32,188 nucleotides of DNA, taken from NCBI RefSeq assembly GCF_000003815.2, contig NW_023365766.1, positions 31,020-63,207 of the forward strand, written 5' to 3'. Positions within the stretch are counted from its first letter, which is position 1. Every line of letters begins with the position of its first letter. The position numbers and the translations under genes are program-made. Below, in pieces: positions 8,338 to 17,777 of the stretch. Source of the DNA: Branchiostoma floridae (taxonomy: Eukaryota > Chordata > Leptocardii > Amphioxiformes > Branchiostomatidae). Under the pieces are notes generated by a model. It did no database searches, was not told where the DNA came from, and was given only the letters and a program-made list of their open reading frames with translations.

Positions 8338-11205
8338 AACTATACTCACGATGAAGCCCCTCCAGTACAGCACAGCCCCTGCTACCAGTAGAGCCAGTAG
8401 GACGAAAGCGATGGCCCACAGCAGGCGTGCACGGCCCTGGGTGGTCGGCTTCACAAGAGTCACCAGCCTCCGTGTCTGGCGGGTCACGGTCTTCTCAGCT
8501 GGGGGTAGGGGTGGTAGACAGAGAAGTAATGATTGAACTTAAAGTTTATTGAACGACATTTGTACATGGTACAATCAGCCTTGTCACAAACTTTTACTAG
8601 TTTTAGAGTGGGGGCTAATATATGAAAGTAGCAGGCAAGGCGCGTAGCGGCTTGCGGCCAGCCACGAAGTGGCGAGCGGGGGGTAGGTACGGGAGGGGGT
8701 GTCCCCCCGTCCCGTCTTTAAACTTTGAATTGACAAAAAAATCCTGAATTTCAAAAAAATTCGGCATAGGTTCCCCGCTATGACCCCTAACCGGGGGCCA
8801 ACTATCAGAAAACTGCTAGAGGTTTATCAAAACATATTGCTTGGGGATTTTGTAACGGGACTTAAACTTTAATTTTTTGAAATTCTACCCCAAAGTAGCC
8901 GGCTGGAAAAACGTAAGTAGGTGGCTAAAATCACCGCCTGCCGCCTTGTTTTGACAAGGCTGACAATAATGTAAGGCAGCATTAACAGCCTTGGGGGGAA
9001 AAATTGGTAGTAGCACTGATGTCTTGCAATTCGAGCAAGAGCTGTGTACTGGTACACTGTACAGGTCCAAAATACAGGAATTCTGGTGTACCAGTACGGT
9101 ACCTATGATCCACAACACATGTAACATGCACATGTGACTTGCACAGAGGGACTGCCTGTCTGTCACTTAGCACTACACAGGGGAACTGACAGAAAAGTTC
9201 ACTTCAAATTAGGGCAAACAGTCCCTTTGAACCAGGTAAAAAAAACATTCCAAACTTGCAGAGATATTTTGCAAACATTTTAGCATTCAGAAAAAAATGC
9301 ATTACATTTACAATTTTTCCGTTGTCAACATGGAGAGAATTTTTGTCGTTTCTATAAAATAACTCCTACTGGTGGTGTTGGTGGTAGTGAGGAATTATAG
9401 ATCCTATGCAGTAGTCTTGTGTCTAGCGCAATTTAGCCCTGCATGTCTATGTCTTGCAAACATGCTTTTTTTTGTCATCAAAGATCGAGCATTATTTGAA
9501 CAAGTAGTTCAGGTACAGATTCAGGTCCGGACCTGTACCTAAACCCATGTACCTGTACCTAAATTTTGTTTAGGTACACAGCTCTGCTTGCAATCCAAGC
9601 TACGCAAGTTGACTGTGCAAAATACTAGTCTGTGCTGTTTGAAAGTGACAGCTAATGAAAAGGTAGTGAGTTAATGAAAACTGGCCAGAGGCATACTAGT
9701 ACATGGCTCTTGCACACAGACAATGGGCACGGGTCTCAATGTAGAGATGTGTGAGCAATCGCCTAATTATGCGCATAACTCACAAATCTCACATCCTTTC
9801 CCTCAGGCATTTCTACCTCTATTCAGGATATTCAATTACAGATCTACAATCATAAACATACATTGCAACAAATGTTTTCTTGTTCAACTGAAATAAGTGC
9901 TGGAAAACTCCGTTAGTGCCAATGGTAAGAGTAATAGGCTCTAACACTGTAAAATTACAGACTAGAGTCTTTGTTTGTATTACATATTGGCATTAGAATT
10001 CACAGGGCACAGGTATCTTGCATTTGGTCATTTCTAAACCGATACCAGATATGTAGTACTGTAAATACAGAAATTTTCGTGGTGGTTTTATGTTTGCGGT
10101 TTTCGCGTTGCAAATTGATTGCGAACTTAAAACCATCGCAAACATTTTTCCATGCCATGGCAGTAACTGAGTAAGAGCTCAAAACCACTATGAGTATGAA
10201 CAGTCCTTTTTCCCTCTACCGTGAAATTAACCACCAGACTTAAGTCATTTTGTACCTTATGCATGGAATGGACATTTCTAATATGATCTATAGCTGCAAG
10301 GAGGTTATTATAACCCCATTGGTAGCTGCCAGATAGCTGCTGGTGTTGTGGTCTTTAATCTAGGTCATGACCTCACTGGGTCCCTTGTTCACATTTACTA
10401 TGTTGTAAAACTGTACACCAGCTGCTGACAAGTGTTAGTTGTGTCAGATCGTTGTCAAATATTCTCGGGAAATTCCTCGCGCTCTGAGTATGGACATAGA
10501 CACCATAAACGTCACAGAACTTAAGAGAGAGGCCACGCCCATTTAAGTAAACCATTCATAGCGTTTGAAATTTTCACATGTAACGTTACACAAAACAAGT
10601 AAGCAAGAACAAAGAGGTAGGTTTATACCGAAAACAATAAAAACTACACAAATCAACTCATTTTTGCCACTTAACTTACAAATATAATTGTGTTAAAATT
10701 CTAAATAAAAAGAAGCAGCAGAGAAATTTACAAATGCCGGGAATATTTCTTTTGGAATCGTCACATGCAAGGCATCCTTTGTTTGTGTACTGTCGCCCAC
10801 TCGCTTTCCTGTATAGAATTTAAGAAATGATCCTACTTTCTTCTCCAAATATCTCATAAGACATCGACGTGAAGTACGCTTCTACCTAAAAATGACTGTA
10901 CATGTGCAAAATATGCTATATTTCAAACGCTGTCTGTAGTTACCGTTGTACAATGAAGCCCTGTTCCGAAGGGTCGACTGCGCCTCTTCCGCGATCCGAC
11001 TCAGATCCTCCTCGGTCAGATCGTAGTTTTTGTGCGGGGTGGAGTAGACCTGGGGCAGGGCGCCCCTCGGGGTGGCCCCCAGGGGACTGGCGGGCAGGTC
11101 CTCGGGGGTGACCCGCCGTGAGACGGGCGTGGAGGGCGCCTGGACCACCGTTGTCGTGACGGTCTCCTGCACGGTTTTGCGGGAACTTTTCCTAGCTGGC
11201 GCCAT
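6922..11205 (-). CDS. Small single-pass membrane protein, three exons
   Basis: Exons on the minus strand: 11205-10944, 8498-8350 and 6972-6922, giving 153 residues. The start at 11205 is in a strong context (CCAAAATGGCG). Junctions are AACG|GTAACT, CCCCCAG|CT, TTCATC|GTGAGT and a pyrimidine-rich TTCTTACCAG|TTT. Phases match: a split Ala codon, then phase 0. Residues 1-87 are Ser/Thr/Pro-rich with several TP/SP sites (APSTPVSRR, VTPED, YSTPHKN) and an acidic helix-like stretch (DLTEEDLSRIAEEAQ). Exon 2 gives a basic segment (TRQTRR) and a helix running from LLWAIAFVLLALL to VLYWRGFI. Exon 3 supplies a 16-residue polar tail ending GKGTKQ. With no signal peptide and a helix near the C-terminus, it resembles a tail-anchored or type II-like protein of the ER or nuclear envelope (inference). 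I do not recognise the family. The second intron contains repeated copies of the helix exon. Confidence 0.72.
7331..8436 (-). repeat. Tandem array of eight transmembrane-coding exon copies
   Basis: The last 87 nt of exon 2 (8436-8350) recur at 8255-8169, 8100-8019, 7965-7879, 7831-7748, 7700-7617 and 7528-7442, with a truncated copy at 7378-7331. All face the minus strand and most are followed by GTGAGT donors; the truncated copy has GTAAGT. The helix reads the same in every full copy except for one Gly-to-Glu change in the copy at 8019-8100. Other differences in the helix codons are silent. The 7879-7965 copy has ATGAGT in place of the donor. The 7617 and 7748 copies start RVCLLW rather than RARLLW. 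Only the rightmost copy keeps the full 5' exon part with a good acceptor; the others have at best a CAG|GGC preceded by purine-rich DNA. A read-through of any copy ends a few codons beyond the exon (for example VSIV-stop). Confidence 0.85.
7410..8336. repeat. Four (TC)n microsatellites within the exon array
   Basis: Pure or near-pure TC runs lie at 7410-7428, 7551-7603, 8101-8155 and 8279-8336, each directly next to an exon copy. On the transcribed strand they read as GA repeats. Their regular placement suggests they were carried by, or helped drive, the tandem duplications. Confidence 0.9.
8535..8715 (-). repeat. Probable retroelement tail with three mini-hairpins
   Basis: On the minus strand this holds CGTTCAATAAACTTTAAG (AATAAA at 8545-8550), very like the segment at 24531-24550. 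Three GC-rich hairpins follow at higher coordinates: 8637-8653 (AAGGCGCGTAGCGGCTT), 8661-8673 (GCCACGAAGTGGC) and 8689-8715 (a C5-C6/G5 stem). It lies in intron 1 of the membrane-protein gene. A retroelement 3' end is a guess from the dispersed, AATAAA-bearing character. Confidence 0.4.
9492..9578. repeat. Palindromic AGGTACAG/CCTGTACCT repeat
   Basis: Repeated AGGTACAGATTCAGGTCCGG and CCGGACCTGTACCT units form an inverted repeat. A related segment (CAGGTTCGGACCTGGACCTG) lies at 24885-24910, so this is a dispersed family. No coding content is seen. Confidence 0.5.
10057..10255. repeat. TTCGCGG-type miniature element, copy A
   Basis: Starts TACTGTAAATACAG and continues with TTTTCGTGGTGGTTTTATG, TTTGCGGTTTTCGCG and GCGAACTTAAAACC, ending near TACCGTGAAATTAA. 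The same order of motifs occurs at 11373-11563 and 26010-26229. This is the most diverged copy and its right end is eroded. It sits in intron 1 of the membrane-protein gene. Confidence 0.6.
10256..10943. other. Intron sequence, nothing recognised
   Basis: This is the 5' part of intron 1 of the minus-strand membrane-protein gene. Only short reading frames without domain character are present. Confidence 0.4.
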
Positions 11206-11372
11206 TTTGGAAATGGAGTGGATGTCGGGAAGGAGGGCGCCAAGGGGGGTTTGGGGGTGACGTTTGACGTCTAGTCTGTCGAGGCTCAAATAGGGGTTTT
11301 CAGGCATATACAAAGTAATAAAATGACGCAAGTATTGACTTATTATTCGTTATTGATCATTCTCTGACAACA

Positions 11373-11563
11373 TACTATAAATGCAGAGTTTTCGCGGTGG
11401 TTTCATGTTCGCGGTTTTCGCGATGCCAATTCACAGCGAACTTAAAACCGCTGCTCATAATTTTTTGCAAGGGCATTACTAGTACAAAGAGACTACAGTG
11501 CAACAGTCGTTTTTCCCGCTACCGCGAAATCAAATCCCCGCGAACTTAAATGCATATACAGTA
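11373..11563. repeat. TTCGCGG-type miniature element, copy B
   Basis: Bounded by CTATAAATGCAGA and its inverse TGCATATACAG, flanked by TA on both sides, giving terminal repeats plus a TA target duplication, as for Tc1/mariner-type miniature elements. The interior has TTTTCGCGGTGG, GTTCGCGGTTTTCGCG, GCGAACTTAAAACC and CCCGCTACCGCGAAAT. It lies just upstream of the membrane-protein gene start. Confidence 0.68.
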
Positions 11564-11682
11564 TTTCGATGGACCACAGCCATAAAACGCCTATCCAACA
11601 GATCCTTGATCTATAAAAATGACAAGAAGATCTAACGTTAGTGAAATAGCCCCGTAGTATTTCTATCATACGCTGTATTGTG

Positions 11683-11834
11683 CATGTATATGTCACAGGG
11701 GAGATTGGAATACAGGGGAATTCGGAGTTCTCCTAGGAGCCTATGAGAGATTTGATTCCAATCTCCCCTAGGAGAGATTGGAATTTGACCAGAACTCAAC
11801 TGGAATTTCAATCTGCTAGTGACATGTATGCTAA
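11683..11834. repeat. Palindromic element with AGATTGGAAT arms
   Basis: GGGGAGATTGGAAT at 11699-11712 is mirrored by ATTCCAATCTCCCC ending at 11769. Outer ends GCATGTATATGTCAC and GTGACATGTATGC are also roughly inverted. About 150 bp and non-coding. A miniature inverted-repeat element is the simplest reading. Confidence 0.5.
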
Positions 11835-12125
11835 TACTAGTAGACATTCTAAGACATATATCAGCAATTTCTGATGAAAAGGCGTTGAAATAAAAGTACA
11901 CCATACATGCATGTTGTATAGTCTACCAGCCCACGAAGGTCAGCCGACGTAACGTGGCATATACATATACATGTACAAAGAACTTGGGCAGGTCCAGATT
12001 AACGACATGAGAAATTCTGAATTCATGAACACGAGTCTTTTGTTTTTCGTCACAAAACCACTTTCCCAGATAGAGCTTTCATAAGGCCTCTAAAATATAG
12101 TTCTTGGACATTACAATTATCTATC

Positions 12126-12131
12126 TATAAA
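12126..12131 (+). promoter_or_regulatory. TATAAA box candidate
   Basis: TATAAA lies 25 bp before the ATG at 12156. If used, transcription would start almost at the ATG, which is tight, so this site gives only weak support to the small gene downstream. Confidence 0.25.
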
Positions 12132-12155
12132 GAATGTATCCCCATTCTTACTAAA

Positions 12156-12589
12156 ATGTTGCGAAGCTTCATTTGTATATTCTCAATATGCATGGTCGCC
12201 TACACATATCATCTCCATGCAATTAGTCTCAGTTGTGACGCTGACGATCCTACAGACGAACATCTCCCAAAAGCTTCACCGTAAGTACAGAATATCTGAA
12301 TCCTGTTTTTTCGTACTGAGTCCACCAAAATGCACGCACTAGTTTATATTGCAACATCAGTACACTATGAAATCTTGTCGTATCTTATCTTAACAGTACT
12401 TTGTTAGTACCCTACATGCCTAGACATGTTGATCCTTAGTTTAGATCATTAGTTTTCTTGACGATTCTCAGTAAAGAATTGTTTGGTATGTACCGGTATA
12501 CCATGAATAGTTTGTTTTCCTTTCATGAACTGTCGAAATTATTCAGAGTGAGTGGCTTTTCTTACATGATACAAGAAATGAAAATATAA
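12156..12589 (+). CDS. Candidate small secreted peptide, two exons (speculative)
   Basis: An ATG with A at -3 opens 41 codons beginning MLRSFICIFSMCMVAYTYHL, a short basic start followed by a hydrophobic run like a signal peptide. An acidic stretch (CDADDPTDEHLPKAS) follows, and the frame ends at a strong donor (CACC|GTAAGTACAG, exon end 12280). A plausible acceptor (AAATTATTCAG, after a T-rich tract) at 12546 continues in phase for 13 codons (VSGFSYMIQEMKI) to TAA at 12587-12589, giving 55 residues. No homologue is recognised. Alternatives are a first exon whose true partner lies elsewhere, or chance. The donor and signal-like start are seen directly; the join is inferred. Confidence 0.3.
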
Positions 12590-13323
12590 ATTAGGTCTCG
12601 AATGCGACGTTCCATTTTAAGATTATGTGCTATTGCGAACCTTGATTTTCTCCTGAAAGGAAGGATGGTAATTGTATGACTATATAACCTCCAGTTACAT
12701 GTAGTATCAGTATATGATGAAACGCTAAAATAACTTAGTAAGACGTGTAAGAACAACACGTCAGATACAACCCCAGTCAAGACAACGTGTATTTCCAATC
12801 TAAAACACTGATATATAGATTGTCTGGTAGCAGAAGATGACTCGTGGGCTGGCTCATCTACTTTTTTTCGTGGGGTGTCAATCAGTAGGAAGATTGCCTT
12901 TTTTATTTGTCTGCTGAAGAGATTACGTCGAGTGTCAGACTGTGAAAACTGATATTTCACCAAAAATCTTTTTGCCCTTTACAAAAAGCGTCAGTGAAAA
13001 TCTATTTTGGTTTGCTTTTCTATTTTGCTCTTTTACTTTTTTTCTTTTAAAGTCAGCAAATAGGCAGGAAAAAAAGTTTGATAGTAAACTAAGAGACACG
13101 TATATTAGCGATGCACACGCCAACATCACTGGTCAATTGTTTGCGTTTATGCAGATGTGATTCACACAAGGACAACACTCAAGGCTGTTTCAGAAAAGAG
13201 CTATTGTTGCTAGGCAACGAAGACTTCAACATTTCTACGCGACTGATCAAAACGCTTCATCAGAATAAGCCATCGTCTGTTCCTACTGTGTGTTCTGTAT
13301 ACTATTAGAGGCAGCAGAGGCAG
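12590..13323. other. Intergenic DNA, nothing recognised
   Basis: No domain-bearing frame is visible on either strand. The longest minus-strand frame (12562-12963) is AT-rich with no recognisable motif, and I treat it as chance. Confidence 0.5.
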
Positions 13324-13411
13324 CATCCATCCATCCATCCATCCATCCATCCATCCATCCATCCATCCATCCATCCATCCATCCATCCATCCATCCATCC
13401 ATCCATCCATC
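13324..13411. repeat. (ATCC)n microsatellite
   Basis: An essentially perfect run of about 22 ATCC units lies about 95 bp before the start codon of the NHL-protein gene. The frames it opens on both strands (HPSI and MDGW repeats) are artefacts of the repeat. Confidence 0.97.
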
Positions 13412-13506
13412 AAGCGAAATCGTGCAGCACGTATCGCGCCTAGCAAAGTCACCAAGGTGGCCGAAAACCGTACCAACAGCTGCCATAACAGATATATAGT
13501 TCAAGT

Positions 13507-14867
13507 ATGGCGCAGGCAAGTTCCAATGAGCTACCGCCGAACAGGAACTGCCTTCCAAAAGCCCGAGAACAGAATCCGATGTACGCACGAGGCACCGCTG
13601 ATCCCTCGGTTACTCTGTTGAGGGAGCAAAACTATGACTTGTATCATGACCAATTTAACAATGGTGGCGATCCCTGCATCCAATCTTGTGCTGTAGGCGT
13701 TATATACCAAGATAACAATGAATCCGCCTGCACTCTAGCGAGCAATTATGACAATGAGTCTCATCATGTGAAGGAAGCAATGTCGGTTACATACGAGGGA
13801 CACAATGTCGATCACATGCCGCAATTTTTATCTCAAGCTGACAAATTACACACAAATGAGAATTACGTAGGACAATCCCAGAATCCGAGTCCCATGTACG
13901 AGCTAAGCACCGTTCACACAGACTCAAACTCGACGCGAGAGTCGGCTTCTCACCCTGGCGGGCCTGCAATCAATGAAGGCTGTGCCTCAGCCACCCATCC
14001 GTGTGATGTTAGTGAAACACACCAGAATAGTTACGAAAACTCCCGCAGGCCAACTGGCAGTACTAGTGACAACAGTGGTAGTGTCCATCCACATGAGAAT
14101 GATGATGATATTGATAACAATGACGACAACCCCGACATTCAGCAATGTCATGTTACAAGTGAAGAAGCCAACATGTCAGCTAACAGTGACACTAATGCCA
14201 GCATCCAGCCATATGCAGTTAAGTACCAGGAGCATGACGACATTGGTGATGATGGCCCACTCCCAAGGGCTGATGGGGTTACAGGTGAAAACGGACAGCC
14301 AGCCAGTATCTCCACCGATGATGTGGACATGAAGCCATATGCTGCCGCATATATGGACCAGGATGCCATTGACAATGATATTATGGCCGACCCATCCAGC
14401 AATGATTCGATACACGTTCCGAACGCTCTTCAGCCAAATCCGATGTACGCGCCAAACGTTCAGCAACCTGCAGTTTGCGGTAAGCCTTGTCGATATATCG
14501 AAGCATTTGTATATTCACTCGGTTATACGTGCCAAGGTGTTTAATGTCATACCTTGGCTCACACTTGTTGAACTTGATACTTGAACAGAACTGGCTAAAT
14601 TTTGTGTTTCCAGGTGTATATTATGATTGTTTGCAAGTTCTAGCTACTATGTTCTAAAAAGAAATATTTGTCATTTTTTCTCTGTCATTTTTTCTCTGTA
14701 TTGGGATATCGGATATATATATATATATATATACTCTCCATCATTGAACCTTCTTTATGACATATCTATTAGGATATGTAGTTGTTTCCAAGGTCTAGCT
14801 ATCTTCTGAGAAATATTTGTCCTGTTTTTCTCTGTCATTGAACCTTCTTTATGGCATATCTATTAGG

Positions 14868-14900
<33 letters not shown>

Positions 14901-17639
14901 TTTCTTTTAAACAGGATTATCTAGAATTCCATTCATTTACCTTCCATTCAATTGCTGTAATGTTGGGCCGAGCCCTTCCTACAACGGCAAATAAACTCCA
15001 AGAGCTAAGGAAGCTTGCAGGATGCAAAGCACAATGGAAAAGGGTGAAGAAAGACTGAATGCAGCTATAGGAATTTCCAAAGACTTACATGCAGAATACA
15101 GTGACTGATGATGATGATGAATGTTGGGATTTTTCAGAACGCCATCGGATGTGCTCAGCAGTAACAGCGGTTACAGTCCTTGTGTTTTGCGTCGGCGGCG
15201 GACTCTTTCTCTGGCCAGCCCATAGCACCGACTCACCAGCGCCGGTAAGTTACTGTATTAAAGCCTCTCATGTTTTTGCTTTGTCGACCAGTTGTTGAGA
15301 TAGTTTCGTCCTTATTAGTTCCTATTTACAGTCAAACCTGTCTATAGCGGCCACTCAAGGGACTGGAGAAATTTGGTCACTATAGACAGGTGGCCACTAT
15401 AGAGAAATTGACCAAGAGCAATAAGTTTTGGGTGAGTCCTATTCTTGTGTTGAAAATTACCGTTTAACTTCTTCAAGAATGACTTTTGCCAACACAGATG
15501 AACTTTCAAATTATGTCTATGACTATTGTTTACAAGTTCAGCAAAGTAGTCTATTCTGTCTACAGCCCACAGCGACTATGCCATCTACCTCTACCCCTGT
15601 TCAGACCGGATGCTGCAGTTCTGTCCCCACACCGCCGGCAGTCTCCAACAGCTCACAGTGTGAATGTAAGGCTGTAACACAAACACCAGGAACTAATTGA
15701 CTCACTTACGTACATCAACCTTGTCTTAGCTAGCTTTGTCTTTCCCTTGTTTCTCAGTGGAAATTGTCTTAAGGTAGACTTTGTCTTACCTAGTTTCCTA
15801 TTGGATATCCAAAATTGTCTTCACCTTTTTTCCATTCATAGTTAGGGTATAATTTTTAAGGCCAGTTTCTGCCAGATTACTTCTTTGTAACTGATGAAAG
15901 ATGGTAGATGTCATCTGAAACGTCTGACCGTTTCTACAATCATAATCCAGTTGCTTCAATAACTGCTTTTTGGCGAAGGTAGGATTAACTTTAAGGTTCA
16001 TCTGTTAGTGAGTACTCGCCTCTGAGTGAAGGGGTGTGAGAGTCTCTCTGTGTCACAGTGTCAAGACACTCGACGAAAGGAAGATTTATATTTACAAGGG
16101 CTCATCAACCTTCCTTTGAGGTATTACACCTGGCTAAATTGGCACTTTGACCTTCCATTGTTTTCTCATGTATGAATTAAGAAAGAATGGATCTGTAACG
16201 ATAATTGAAAGATGGCCATGAAAGAATTCTTAAGCTGATTCTGGGGCCATATGGATGACGCCATCAGGTTTTATTTTATTATGTTTTTTTTATCAGAAAA
16301 TACAGCACTTTGATACATACCACTGCATGGAAGCTATGTATGTTTTTCATGTGGATAAGGATGAAAGACACCAATTTCTAGATAAACAACTACTAGAGCT
16401 ACTTCAGCTATGAGGAAGACATTTCAAGTCGGAAAGGTATATACGCAGATGCACTTGAATACTTTGATATCATTTTAATACGGCTGATTTGAAGTTGAAC
16501 AAGATTGATTTCTTTTTTGAATTGAAAGTTTCAGTACATTACATTTTGTAAATGTAACAATTCATATAGTAAGGTTCTTCTGGTTGTGTTCTTCAAAACA
16601 CAATCAGAATTGTACTCACTTCGAACGTTTCGATGTCTATCAGACACCATCGTCATGGTTAGAATGACTGGATCTGATTCTCGCGGCTACTTATGGCCGA
16701 TGTAGGTGGCGCTGCAGCAGCAAGAATGCAGTCCTAAACGTGACTCAGACTAACCTACCATTTCTATCACTTCTTACAGCAAATCATACCAGACGCAGAA
16801 AGATGCAGGCCATCACCTTTGGCGAGAGAGGAAGAGAACCTGGGAAATTTGAAATCAACTACGGAGTGGCTGTGTCGGCTGACAATGAAATATTTGTGAC
16901 TGATCTATTTAACCGTCGGGTCCAGATCTTTAGCATGAATGGGACCTATCTGCGCCTCTTCCCAACGGCAGTGCCGGGCGAGAGGCGGATAATGTACCCG
17001 TTCAGTGTTGCTATTGACGTAGAACCAGGGTATCTGTGGGTAGTGGGGAGTAGAGCTCCATATCATCCTGATGCGCATGCCATACAGTACAGTAAGGGCG
17101 GCCTGCCCATAAAGAAGTTTGATCTACGCTTCATGAGCCTGAACCCCCATCCCAGTATTGCGATAGACGTGCGCAACAACGATGTTATCGTGGGGGAGGG
17201 GGATACAATGATGATGTTTCAACCAAATGGCTCACCCTTCAGAAGTTTTGAAGTGTTAAAAAACAGAAAATGGAGTGGGGAGAAAATCGGCGGAGTGATT
17301 TCAGACAGGGAGGGAAATATACTGCTTACGGACTCGTACAAAGCCGTTAGGGTGTACAATCGCTTCGGAGACAAGATATTGGAATTTGGAAACTTTGGGC
17401 GCGATGAGGACCAACTGGTCGTCCCCCATGGTGTTTGTGTGGACCAATTGGGGCGCATCATTGTGGCGAATTGGGGCAAAAACCGGGTGGACATGTTCAC
17501 AAGCCGCGGGGAGTTTGTCCGTACCGTCGCGAGCATTGAAAACCCCTGGGGTGTCACCATTGGCCCGGATGGACAGTTGGTGGTGACTAGTGCTCATGAA
17601 AGTGTTACTATCTTTCCACGCCACGTGGTGTTTCCTTGA
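13507..17639 (+). CDS. Type II membrane protein with NHL-type beta-propeller, four exons
   Basis: Exons 13507-14479, 15138-15244, 15566-15665 and 16780-17639 join with matching phases (1, 0, 1) into 679 residues. The ATG has A at -3 and G at +4. Residues 1-324 have no signal peptide and are acidic and Asn/Asp-rich, with repeated tyrosine motifs: NPMYA (Y26), SPMYE (Y131), QPYAVKY (Y236/Y240), KPYAAAY (Y278/Y282) and NPMYA (Y314). Exon 2 gives basic RHR and then a helix, about 330-350 ([20 protein letters not shown]). Exon 3 is a Thr/Pro/Ser stalk with four Cys (CC, CEC region begins here) and an NSS sequon; an NHT sequon forms right after the exon 3-4 join. Exon 4 holds propeller units such as [32 protein letters not shown] and [16 protein letters not shown], with GV.V/GVCV strands before each. 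The N-in, C-out layout suggests a surface binding protein whose tail could dock signalling adaptors; the ligand is unknown. TRIM/NHL proteins share the propeller but not this layout. Confidence 0.82.
14713..14894. repeat. Duplicated 94-bp unit with (AT)n tracts in NHL-gene intron 1
   Basis: TCATTGAACCTTCTTTATG occurs at 14741 and again at 14835, each copy followed by CATATCTATTAGGATAT. AT runs lie at about 14713-14733 and 14871-14894. This is a recent local tandem duplication in intron 1. Confidence 0.8.
14937..15123 (+). mobile_element. Possible LINE 3' end remnant with (GAT)n tail
   Basis: A short frame ends [17 protein letters not shown] then stop (TGA at 15056-15058), followed by about 45 bp and a GATGATGATGAT run. 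A basic C-terminus followed by a simple repeat is common for LINE 3' ends, but the fragment is too short to assign. It lies immediately before exon 2 of the NHL gene. Confidence 0.25.
15329..15420. repeat. TCTATAGCGGCCAC palindromic repeat
   Basis: CCTGTCTATAGCGGCCAC is partly inverted by CACTATAGACAGG and followed by TGGCCACTATAGAG. It lies in intron 2 of the NHL gene. The short palindromic layout matches a miniature element; no coding capacity. Confidence 0.5.
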
Positions 17640-17706
17640 GACTCTCCAGTATGTGTAACACCTTCCTACCCCCCCTACCCCCGACCCTCTCTCTCTCACA
17701 CACACA

Positions 17707-17777
<71 letters not shown>

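Noticed and set aside
8005-8419. Minus-strand frames starting MGHRFRPTGSTGSRG
   Set aside because: They are out-of-frame readings of the transmembrane exon copies joined through TC repeats.
8869-9173. Overlapping Cys-rich minus-strand frames
   Set aside because: Three frames overlap over the same intronic DNA with no consistent domain or splice context.
13283-13588. Frames with MDGWMDGW or HPSIHPSI repeats
   Set aside because: They are translations of the ATCC microsatellite and include no other support.
17301-17771. Cys/Val-rich minus-strand frame of 156 codons
   Set aside because: It is the antisense shadow of the NHL exon extended through the CA repeat.
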